Assembly (NCBI GenBank): GCA_009937555.1
Contig: JAACFD010000148.1
Span: forward strand, 1-5,459
Length of the DNA: 5,459 nucleotides
Origin: Chlamydiales bacterium
GTDB lineage: Bacteria > Chlamydiota > Chlamydiia > Chlamydiales > JAACFD01
Reading direction: 5' to 3'
Shown: positions 1 through 5,424 of the stretch, in pieces
Position numbering within the stretch: position 1 is the stretch's first letter
Layout of the letters: the number at the start of each line of letters is the position of its first letter
Program-made: the position numbers and the translations under genes
The notes under the pieces: generated by a model
Databases searched by the model: none
Seen by the model: only the letters and a program-made list of their open reading frames with translations
What the model was told of the DNA's origin: nothing

Positions 1-1
1 A

Positions 2-547
2 ATTCTAATTATCTTCTTAAGCTTTTTTGGCTGGAACTTTTTTATGAAAGTGATGCAGGTGTTTTTAAATGATCAATATAATTTTCTAGCTAAAGAAAAT
101 GCTTATGCACTAGCGTATTTTGGGCTTTGCACTATTATTACTCAGGCTTTTTTAATTCCTTTTCTATCTAAACGCTATAGCTCCTCTCAATTCATTAAAG
201 CCTCGACTTTAACCTTAGGCCTTTCTCTATTTGCAATGCCTTTTACCAATAGCTTAAAGCTATTTTACCTTGCTTTTACCTTTGCTGCTATCAGCTATAG
301 TTTCATTCTTCCAAATGTAACTGCTGTTATGTCTAACCTCAACTCTTCAGATGCGCAAGGAAAGGTAATGGGTATTAGCCAAAGTATTCAGTCTTTTGCT
401 AAAACAATAGCCCCCCTTCCAGCAGCCCTTTTAAGTGCTTATGACATTGCCTTGCCGCTATTTGCTAGTGGAGCTGCCTTACTACTCACCTGGTTTTTAT
501 TTACTTTTGTCTTCCGCTTAAGAAAAACACCTGTACTTAATACCTAA
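2..547 (+). CDS. MFS transporter, DHA1/TetA-like, C-terminal half (5' partial)
   Basis: This is the C-terminal part of an inner-membrane major facilitator superfamily transporter. The reading frame is open from the left edge, so the first ATG in it (position 44) is internal: the 14 residues before it (ILIIFLSFFGWNFF) are membrane-like and continue the protein. About 181 residues are visible. They hold roughly six hydrophobic segments, matching helices 7-12 of a 12-helix carrier. A cytoplasmic loop PFLSKRYSS follows the second segment, and a late segment carries QGKVMGISQSIQSFAKTIAP, which resembles the QG-x-x-x-G-x-x-Q-S-x-x-S-x-A-x-x-x-x-P pattern of drug:H+ antiporter family 1 (TetA-like) proteins. 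The substrate cannot be read from this half. It ends 19 nt before putP on the same strand, so a shared transcript is likely. Family call is firm; drug efflux versus solute transport is open. Confidence 0.85.
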   Translation: MLIIFLSFFGWNFFMKVMQVFLNDQYNFLAKENAYALAYFGLCTIITQAFLIPFLSKRYSSSQFIKASTLTLGLSLFAMPFTNSLKLFYLAFTFAAISYSFILPNVTAVMSNLNSSDAQGKVMGISQSIQSFAKTIAPLPAALLSAYDIALPLFASGAALLLTWFLFTFVFRLRKTPVLNT

Positions 548-566
548 TAAATTTAGAGTTCTACTT

Positions 567-1991
567 ATGTTATTCACACATGCAATTACTGCCCTGCTCT
601 TATACTTTGCAATCGTTTCTTTAATAGCTTATTTTTCCTATCACAAACAAAAGAATACTGAAGACTTCTTAATGGGTGGAAGAAGCTTAAACTTTTACCT
701 GACCGCTCTTTCTGCACATGCTAGTGATATGAGTAGCTGGTTGTTTATAGGTTTTCCTGTCGCTGTTTATAAATTTGGACTTGAAGAGTCTTGGGCTGCT
801 GCAGGCCTTTTGATAGGCATGTTTTTAAACTGGACCTTGATAGCAAAGCCTCTTAGAATAGCAACTGAGAGTAGAGATAATCTATCTCTTCCAAGTTATC
901 TAGAAAACGCTTTTGGAGACAAAAGCGGCATTGTACGTTTAGTGTCTAGTCTAGCTCTTCTTTTCTTTTTTACTGTCTATATTGCTTCTGGTCTACAGGG
1001 AATTGGTATCTTATTTGAATCTCTATTCTCTATAGATTACCAGTACGGAATATTCACCGCTTCAATTTTAGTTATCCTATACACAATGATGGGAGGCTTT
1101 GTTACGGTTGCCTGGACAGACTTGTTTCAAGCCCTCTTTTTACTAGCTGCTATTATCTTAACTCCTTTACTAGCTTACCTAGAATTCCCTGAACTTTTTG
1201 ATAGTACCACCTTTACTTTAACAGGCATCACCCCTTTTAAAAATTCTGGTTCATGGGTGATCGCTCTTTTTCTTAGTTTAGGTTGGGGCCTTGGTTATTT
1301 TGGACAACCTCATATTCTAAGTAAATTCATGGGAATCAAAGACCCTAATGAAATCAAAAAATCAAGATTAGTTGGGGTTTTATGGCAATTTTTAGCTCTT
1401 AGTGCAGCAGTAGCTGTGGGTATTGTAGGTATTGCTTTCTTCCCAGAAGGTCTAGATAATTCCGAGCGGCTATTCATTGAAATTGTAAAGGTATTATTCA
1501 ACCCCTTCATTGCAAGCTTTATCCTTTGCGGGGTATTAGCTGCTACATTGTCAACTATTGATACAATGCTTTTAGTTTCAGCTTCTAGTATAAGTGAGGA
1601 TTTTTTTGATAAATACTTTCCTCAAAAAAATGAGAAAAAGAAGCTGTTAACAGCACGCCTTAGCTTAATGGTTATGGGCTTAGTGGCTTTTGCTATTGCC
1701 CACTTAAGGGTCTCTTCTGTCTTTGAGCTTGTAGCTTACTCTTGGTCAGGCTTGGGCTGTATATTTGGCCCTCTAGTAATTGCTTCGCTATATTTAAGCA
1801 AAATCTCGTCAAAAAAAGCTGTTTTGACCAGCATTATAGCTTTTGTTGTCTCAATAGCTTGGCCTTATTTCCAGGCTATGCCTGGTGAGTGTTTAATCGC
1901 TTCAATGAATATAAAGGAAGCGCCTACTATGGTAGTAGGCTATATCCTTTGTTTTACTTGCTTACTTTTTCCTGTGAAAAAGGCCGTTTAA
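567..1991 (+). CDS. putP: Sodium/proline symporter, SSS family (PutP)
   Basis: A complete 474-residue sodium:solute symporter, probably importing proline with Na+ across the inner membrane. The sequence is hydrophobic throughout and carries family landmarks in order: GGRSL (38-42), SAHASDMSSW (49-58), YTMMGGFVTVAWTD (172-185), GWGLGYFGQPHILSKFMG (239-256) and LAATLST (324-330). From memory of E. coli PutP, its Na+-related Asp55, Ser57, Ser340 and Thr341 correspond to Asp54, Ser56, Ser329 and Thr330 here. Its proline-site Tyr140, Trp244 and Tyr248 correspond to Tyr138, Trp240 and Tyr244. E. coli Cys344 is Thr333 here. Conservation of the proline-site aromatics favours proline over pantothenate or other SSS substrates. 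The protein is slightly shorter than E. coli PutP (502 residues), mostly at the C-terminus. The ATG start has no clear Shine-Dalgarno, consistent with coupling to the upstream MFS gene. No putA is visible, so the proline may feed protein synthesis, osmotic balance or catabolism elsewhere. Confidence 0.93.
   Translation: MLFTHAITALLLYFAIVSLIAYFSYHKQKNTEDFLMGGRSLNFYLTALSAHASDMSSWLFIGFPVAVYKFGLEESWAAAGLLIGMFLNWTLIAKPLRIATESRDNLSLPSYLENAFGDKSGIVRLVSSLALLFFFTVYIASGLQGIGILFESLFSIDYQYGIFTASILVILYTMMGGFVTVAWTDLFQALFLLAAIILTPLLAYLEFPELFDSTTFTLTGITPFKNSGSWVIALFLSLGWGLGYFGQPHILSKFMGIKDPNEIKKSRLVGVLWQFLALSAAVAVGIVGIAFFPEGLDNSERLFIEIVKVLFNPFIASFILCGVLAATLSTIDTMLLVSASSISEDFFDKYFPQKNEKKKLLTARLSLMVMGLVAFAIAHLRVSSVFELVAYSWSGLGCIFGPLVIASLYLSKISSKKAVLTSIIAFVVSIAWPYFQAMPGECLIASMNIKEAPTMVVGYILCFTCLLFPVKKAV
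1922..1940. repeat. Perfect inverted repeat (8-bp stem, 3-nt loop) inside putP
   Basis: GCCTACTA-TGG-TAGTAGGC is a perfect 8-bp inverted repeat with a 3-nt loop. It lies in codons for the APTMVVGY stretch near the putP C-terminus, about 37 nt beyond the grxD terminator in the minus direction. It could be a second hairpin for read-through antisense transcripts, a 3'-end stability element for putP mRNA, or chance. It has no strong T-tract on either side, so I do not call it a terminator. Confidence 0.5.
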
Positions 1992-2003
1992 ACTAAACGG
2001 TCT
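1977..2003 (-). terminator. Rho-independent terminator of bolA-grxD, possibly bidirectional, spanning both convergent stop codons
   Basis: On the minus strand AGACCGTTTA-GTT-TAAACGGCCT forms a 10-bp stem (one T-G wobble) with a 3-nt loop, followed directly by five T (complement of A1977-1981). This is a canonical intrinsic terminator for the bolA-grxD transcript. On the plus strand the same hairpin follows an A-tract, but only a weak T-containing tail comes after it, so termination of putP from it would be less efficient. The TAG of grxD and the TAA of putP both lie inside the hairpin. Confidence 0.75.
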
Positions 2004-2322
2004 CTAGCATTTCTTGAAGCTCCCCAGACTCATAAAGAGCTAGCACGATATCACAGCCCCCTATAAACTCACCTTTAATATAAAGCTGAGGAATGGTAGG
2101 CCAATCTGAAAATTCCTTTATGCCTTGTCTAAGAGCGTCATCTTCTAGTACATTACGATCTAAATACTTAACTTTTAAATCGCCTAAAATAAAGGCTACT
2201 TTTTGTGAAAAACCACACATTGGCATTAGCTTGCTGCCCTTCATGTAAAGGACTACTGCGTTTTCTTTAATATCTTCAGCTATTTGCTTTTTAGCTTCTT
2301 CTATTTCACTTTGATCTAGCAT
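1993..2322 (-). CDS. grxD: Monothiol glutaredoxin, CGFS type (Grx4/GrxD)
   Basis: A 109-residue class II (monothiol) glutaredoxin, full length for single-domain Grx4. It acts in the cytosol as a carrier of glutathione-coordinated [2Fe-2S] clusters rather than as a general disulfide reductase. The active site MPMCGFS has the CGFS motif at Cys36-Ser39. The glutathione-binding elements are Lys28 (MKGS), WPTIPQLYIKGEFIGG (74-89) with the cis-Pro at 78, and GGCD (88-91). The N-terminal helix and C-terminal helix (LALYESGELQEML) are as expected. The gene starts inside the end of the bolA-like gene (17-nt overlap), so translation is probably coupled. Upstream of the ATG only GAG at 8-nt spacing, and a more distant GGGAG, could serve as ribosome-binding sequence. 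The partner gene encodes BolA, which binds CGFS glutaredoxins through a shared cluster. Nothing unusual is seen in the protein. Confidence 0.96.
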   Translation of the reverse strand: MLDQSEIEEAKKQIAEDIKENAVVLYMKGSKLMPMCGFSQKVAFILGDLKVKYLDRNVLEDDALRQGIKEFSDWPTIPQLYIKGEFIGGCDIVLALYESGELQEMLETV

Positions 2323-2560
2323 TGTTTTTTCTCATCTCCCATTTTTCTGGTGTAAATGTTTGCAGGCCTAAAGCATGCAATTCTTCTTCAAAATACTTTT
2401 TTAAGCTATTCATTACTAATTGATGTTGCTTTACTAGGCTTAAGCCTTCAAACTGGGCACTAATAACTATACCCTGAAAATGCACCTCATCATCACTTAA
2501 TATGTGCACCTCAGCATCAGGCAATTCTTTTACAATAGCTTCTTTAATTTTTTCCCTCAT
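2306..2560 (-). CDS. bolA: BolA family protein, Grx4 partner
   Basis: An 84-residue BolA-fold protein, the usual length for the family. It probably forms a [2Fe-2S]-bridged heterodimer with the glutaredoxin encoded just downstream and acts in cluster delivery or iron sensing; in some bacteria BolA also affects transcription. Visible landmarks are VHFQGIVISAQFEG (18 region onward, residues 26-39), SLVKQHQLVMNSL (41-53, the family's RHR-x-V helix, here KQHQLV), and ELHALGLQTFTPEKW (60-74), whose His62 is the conserved cluster-ligand position. I chose the ATG at 2558-2560 because the BolA domain begins there and AAGGCGG lies 5 nt upstream. A longer in-frame version from 2677 would add 39 residues unlike any BolA N-terminus. 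The gene overlaps grxD by 17 nt and heads a two-gene unit. It could be labelled BolA2/IbaG-like; the physiological subtype is not decidable here. Confidence 0.93.
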   Translation of the reverse strand: MREKIKEAIVKELPDAEVHILSDDEVHFQGIVISAQFEGLSLVKQHQLVMNSLKKYFEEELHALGLQTFTPEKWEMRKNNARSK

Positions 2561-2565
2561 GAAAA

Positions 2566-2572
2566 CCGCCTT
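2566..2572 (-). promoter_or_regulatory. Ribosome binding site deciding the bolA start
   Basis: AAGGCGG on the minus strand, 5 nt before the ATG at 2558-2560, is a near-consensus Shine-Dalgarno. It supports the short 84-residue BolA and argues against the upstream in-frame ATG at 2677. Confidence 0.7.
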
Positions 2573-2584
2573 TTTGGGAAGTAG

Positions 2585-2662
2585 TTTATCAATAGGGCGA
2601 GAAAAGTACAATAAGCTCTCATAAGAAAAAAAGTTTAAATAAAATTTACCCTTTTTGATAAA
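2585..2662. repeat. 8-bp inverted repeat TTTATCAA/TTGATAAA in the divergent intergenic region
   Basis: TTTATCAA at 2585-2592 is matched by its reverse complement TTGATAAA at 2655-2662. The two arms are 62 bp apart and lie within the 125-nt region between the divergent bolA and S41-like genes. The right arm overlaps the candidate -10 of the plus-strand gene. The arms could be half-sites for a regulator acting on both genes, but in AT-rich DNA an 8-bp match at this distance may be chance. Confidence 0.35.
2634..2662 (+). promoter_or_regulatory. Candidate sigma70-type promoter for the S41-like gene
   Basis: TTTAAA (2634-2639) and GATAAA (2657-2662) are spaced 17 nt apart, each matching the -35/-10 consensus at four of six positions. 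The start codon lies 23 nt further on, which would give a short leader. Weak on sequence alone; its placement in the divergent gap is the main support. Confidence 0.3.
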
Positions 2663-2672
2663 TTGGTGACAA
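2643..2672 (-). promoter_or_regulatory. Candidate sigma70-type promoter for bolA-grxD
   Basis: On the minus strand TTGTCA (2667-2672, five of six matches to TTGACA) is followed after 18 nt by TAAATT (2643-2648, four of six matches to TATAAT). It would yield a leader of about 75 nt before the bolA ATG. It overlaps the plus-strand candidate promoter, so the two directions might compete for polymerase. Confidence 0.35.
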
Positions 2673-2675
2673 ACC

Positions 2676-2680
2676 AAGGA
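2676..2680 (+). promoter_or_regulatory. Shine-Dalgarno supporting a GTG start
   Basis: AAGGA with 5-nt spacing precedes GTG at 2686. It fixes the start of the S41-like gene at a GTG codon, which places a normal signal peptide at the N-terminus. Confidence 0.8.
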
Positions 2681-2685
2681 TCGCT

Positions 2686-4242
2686 GTGTTCACTAAAAAG
2701 TATTACTACATTTTTATTCTTTTACTGTCTTTACTATCAAAAACTTATGCTGAGACCCCAAGTTTCTGGCATCAAGCTACTGAAAATGATTTGAATGCTA
2801 TCGTCTCTATTATAGACAAACACTACCCTGCCCATTCACTCCCTGGACAAAACCAGGTTAAAAGCTCACAAGAGTTGGCATATAAGCAAGCTCTTGAAAG
2901 TTTGAAGGATGTTGATTCATATGAGGATTACAACGCTTTACTAAGGCGCTTTATCTCTTCCTATAAAAACCCTATGCTAAGGCTTCAAGCTAAATTGCAG
3001 CCTATTACCAAGCTTTGGCCAGGCTTTCTAGTCAGTTATCAAAGAGGAGGTTTCTATGTCTCTTCAGTAACTAATGATAAGCAACGCTTTTCATCACTAC
3101 CTCCTTATGGGGCTAAGCTTGAGCGATGCAACCAACAGTCGCCAGAAGAGTTTATCGAAGAGCATTTGCTTCCTTATTTCACTCTTGAAAAAAACCCGGC
3201 AAGCCTTGCGATTATGGCTCCTCATATTTTTTCAAGTAAATACAACTTACTATATGGAACACTTAAAGACTGTGAGTTTAGCTTTGAGCAAGAAAATTTC
3301 TCTATACAGCTAGGTTTTAAGTATGAAGAGAGTAAAAAAATTGATGCTCATCTAGGAAAAGTTTTTTATGAGAATCGCTACGATATTTCATTTAAAGACT
3401 ACTTAGAAAATGGACTATGGGTATCTCTACCTCACTTCAGTCCTCAAGGTACTAGTGAAGAAAAACTACTCAATAACCTTTTAAAGACAATTGAGCACCC
3501 TAAGAAAAAAGACCTTATTGTTATTGACCTAAGAAGTAACTCGGATTTAAGTTTAGAATGGCCTGTTGCCCTTTTTCGGTCTTTATATGGTAAGGATACT
3601 GTTAATTACTTCCATCCAATCAAAACTAGGGATGCCTTTTTAGTTTATAAAAAAACAGATCGATCCCTAGAGTTTTTACAAAACTCAGGAATTACTCCTT
3701 ATGATAATTTTGATGTGAAAGCTCTTTTTAATAAAACTCTTCCTGAATATTCAAAAGAAGAAATAGCTAACTATGATCAGTTCATAGTAGCTCCAAGCCC
3801 TCTAGACTCATTAAAGGTTCGTCCAAGCACCTTAGAAAAACCCGATAGTTTTAGCTTTCTTACAAAGATATTTATCTTAATCAACTCAAAAACTTCTGGT
3901 GCTAGCCTTGTTTTTTTAGACTTAATGATGTCCATGCCTAATACAGTACTAATTGGCTCTCCTACTCAAAATGGTACCCCTTACTGCGCTCCTCAGAATT
4001 TTGAGCTACCAAGTGGCTTGCTGTTTCTTGAATGCCCTTTAGCTTTTTTCACTCCTTTTGAAAGAAAGCCTACAGACTATTTCACACCTGACTACCTTCA
4101 CTTTTATAGTGATGATGCTGATAACAATATAGAGACTTTTGTTGAAGAAACTTATCAAAATTTAAAGTCTCCTGTAATAGATAGTGGTGATGAAGAACCT
4201 TCAGCTAAGCCAAAAGAAAAACACCTCTCTTATGCTTACTAA
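2686..4242 (+). CDS. Exported S41 peptidase-like protein, probably catalytically degenerate
   Basis: A 518-residue protein starting at GTG. A signal peptide is clear: MFTKK, a hydrophobic core YYYIFILLLSLL, and a likely cut after TYA (residue 22), so it acts in the periplasm, outside the cell, or in a host. The layout follows S41 peptidases: helical N-domain (about 27-92); the position of the D-x-H motif, here NPMLRL (95-100); a beta-rich stretch with GAKLERCNQQSPEEF (142-156), like the 'ing-x-x-x-e-e' part; LWVSLPHF (244-251); the core strand DLIVIDLRSNSD (276-287); FILINSKTSGAS (396-407), holding candidate nucleophile Ser404; VLIGSPTQNGT (421-431); and FELPSGLLFLE (439-449) then FTPDY (466-470). 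By hand alignment the active-site His is Met97, the Glu after the nucleophile motif is Ser407, IDLRGNGGG has lost its glycines, and no Tsp-type Lys follows GSPT. It may be a pseudoprotease or use other residues. Four Cys remain in the mature chain. The C-terminal tail (496-518) is charged and low in structure. Confidence 0.72.
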   Translation: MFTKKYYYIFILLLSLLSKTYAETPSFWHQATENDLNAIVSIIDKHYPAHSLPGQNQVKSSQELAYKQALESLKDVDSYEDYNALLRRFISSYKNPMLRLQAKLQPITKLWPGFLVSYQRGGFYVSSVTNDKQRFSSLPPYGAKLERCNQQSPEEFIEEHLLPYFTLEKNPASLAIMAPHIFSSKYNLLYGTLKDCEFSFEQENFSIQLGFKYEESKKIDAHLGKVFYENRYDISFKDYLENGLWVSLPHFSPQGTSEEKLLNNLLKTIEHPKKKDLIVIDLRSNSDLSLEWPVALFRSLYGKDTVNYFHPIKTRDAFLVYKKTDRSLEFLQNSGITPYDNFDVKALFNKTLPEYSKEEIANYDQFIVAPSPLDSLKVRPSTLEKPDSFSFLTKIFILINSKTSGASLVFLDLMMSMPNTVLIGSPTQNGTPYCAPQNFELPSGLLFLECPLAFFTPFERKPTDYFTPDYLHFYSDDADNNIETFVEETYQNLKSPVIDSGDEEPSAKPKEKHLSYAY

Positions 4243-4269
4243 TCTATAAACTATTCACTTTTCTATAAA
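4243..4269 (+). repeat. Direct repeat TCTATAAA x2 in the 41-nt gap before the helical-protein gene
   Basis: TCTATAAA occurs at 4243-4250 and again at 4262-4269, 19 nt start to start. Each contains a -10-like TATAAA, but I find no convincing -35 at 16-18 nt before either. The gap also holds only a weak GAG ribosome-binding sequence, 8 nt before the ATG at 4284. An internal promoter is possible but not shown; read-through from the upstream gene is the simpler reading. Confidence 0.4.
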
Positions 4270-4283
4270 GATGAGAATAAAAC

Positions 4284-5411
4284 ATGTCGTTTAATCTTGA
4301 TGCAGCTGGGCAAATTATCACGCAAATATCCTATGCAATAGAAAGCTTTGATACAACAACATGTCCCGCTTCAGTACTAAACCCAGCAAAAAAAGCTTTC
4401 GAAAACCTTTCACAATCTTTTGAGAACTTTCGTGAAAACATTAATAGTTTTAAAGCAGAAAAAGAAGCTGAATTAGGAGGCATACTCTCTCACAGAAGCT
4501 CCTTAAAAACGATGCAAGAAACTCTTGAGAAGACTGAAACAAAATTTGAAGAAGATATCATTATATTAAATAAAACTATTCAGGCTTTTGAAGGAAGTGC
4601 TCAACTCAAAAAAGCAGCCCTTCAGGCAATTGCAAATATCAAAATCGCCATAACCTGTTCTAAAAAAGAAATTCAAAAAATTCAAGCCACAATTTCAGGT
4701 AAAGAAGAAAGGGTTTCAGGGATAGATCGCCTCATGGAATCTACTGCTTGTAAATATGAAAGCTTAATTAACCAGCAGGCGAAACAAATCACTAAAGGTA
4801 TAAATACTGCTTTAAAAAAGCACTTTAAAAGTGCTGCTAGAAAAACCGTATTCAGGCAACAAGAGCTTCTCCATAGAATAGCTAGCTATAACTCTCTCCA
4901 AGAGTTAATCAAAGAGCTACAGCTGAAGGTAAATGAAGAGCTAGCTTCTATTGAGAGTATGTGGGAGAAGATGAGTAAGTCCGGAGTCACACAGGAAAAC
5001 TTGAATGATTTTGTAGTTCTAAACCAAAGTAAGTTAGAGTTAACTGAAATATCTGATCTTCTAGCGTCTTTATTGGAAGACACTTATATAATATCAGGAG
5101 AGAATAGTGCTTTAATAGTTGAGACAAGCAATAGAATGTTTGAAGATATTGAAAGTGAAAATGGCGCATACCTAAGTGTTTTGGAAACAGCAAAAGCAAT
5201 GTCAGAAGTAGATAGCGCAAAAGAAATGTTTGATAGTAAATGTGAAGCTTTATACCAAGAGTCTAAGAAAATTATCATAGAAAAAACAAAGCTTCTAGAT
5301 TCTAAAACTTCAACTTTAACAGAAAGAATACACAAACTAGTTGCAGACTTAGCCACTGTTATAGATCTTGAAGATACACCTGTAGACCATTTGACATCCC
5401 CTTCTCCCTGA
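4284..5411 (+). CDS. Long proline-free alpha-helical/coiled-coil protein of unknown family
   Basis: I do not recognise this 375-residue protein. It has no signal peptide and no convincing membrane helix. Prolines occur only at 28, 34, 366, 373 and 375, so some 330 residues in a row lack proline. Charged and small hydrophobic residues alternate in heptad-like fashion, with strongly helical blocks at about 35-100, 105-170, 185-232 and 245-360. Short breaks fall near GG (65-66), SGK (138-140), KSG (232-234) and SGEN (271-274). This suggests a helical bundle or coiled-coil rod. Four Cys (27, 125, 156, 320) and one Trp (227) are present. The tail DTPVDHLTSPSP is likely disordered. It follows the S41-like gene by 41 nt on the same strand and may be cotranscribed. 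It could be a structural protein, a toxin-like or secreted effector, or a filament-forming protein; no motif decides between these. The start ATG has only weak ribosome-binding sequence, but no better start is seen. Confidence 0.8.
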   Translation: MSFNLDAAGQIITQISYAIESFDTTTCPASVLNPAKKAFENLSQSFENFRENINSFKAEKEAELGGILSHRSSLKTMQETLEKTETKFEEDIIILNKTIQAFEGSAQLKKAALQAIANIKIAITCSKKEIQKIQATISGKEERVSGIDRLMESTACKYESLINQQAKQITKGINTALKKHFKSAARKTVFRQQELLHRIASYNSLQELIKELQLKVNEELASIESMWEKMSKSGVTQENLNDFVVLNQSKLELTEISDLLASLLEDTYIISGENSALIVETSNRMFEDIESENGAYLSVLETAKAMSEVDSAKEMFDSKCEALYQESKKIIIEKTKLLDSKTSTLTERIHKLVADLATVIDLEDTPVDHLTSPSP

Positions 5412-5424
5412 AAAGAATTATAAT
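5391..5424 (+). promoter_or_regulatory. Perfect -35 and perfect -10 hexamers with long spacing, at the right edge
   Basis: TTGACA at 5391-5396 lies in the last codons of the helical-protein gene, and TATAAT at 5419-5424 lies just after its stop, inside the palindrome AATTATAATT. The spacer is 22 nt, beyond the usual 16-18. Either a downstream gene has an activator-dependent promoter here, only one hexamer is real, or both are chance in AT-rich sequence. The remaining bases to 5459 hold no start of a gene that I can support. Confidence 0.3.

Noticed and set aside
249..263. Palindrome ATAGCTT-A-AAGCTAT in the MFS gene
   Set aside because: It is AT-rich, in coding sequence and unrepeated, so it is most simply chance.
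44..547. ATG at 44 as the true start of a small 167-residue membrane protein
   Set aside because: The frame is open to the window edge and the residues before the ATG continue a membrane helix. The domain is plainly the second half of an MFS carrier.
1643..1654. 12-bp perfect palindrome GCTGTTAACAGC in putP
   Set aside because: It is a single occurrence within conserved coding sequence, with no repeat elsewhere in the window; chance is sufficient.
4272..4295. Seven-codon ORF (ATG AGA ATA ... TAA) overlapping the start of the helical-protein gene
   Set aside because: It could be a coupling leader peptide, but it has no ribosome-binding site of its own and such short frames are common by chance.
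4819..4835. Inverted repeat AGCACTTT-A-AAAGTGCT inside the helical-protein gene
   Set aside because: It encodes an ordinary lysine-rich helix segment (KKHFKSA), has a one-base centre that cannot form a proper loop without opening pairs, and lacks any regulatory context.
4886..5356. Minus-strand open frames of 65-90 codons opposite the helical-protein gene
   Set aside because: They overlap each other and a strongly coding plus-strand frame, show no family features, and look like antisense shadows of a Lys/Glu/Ser-rich gene.
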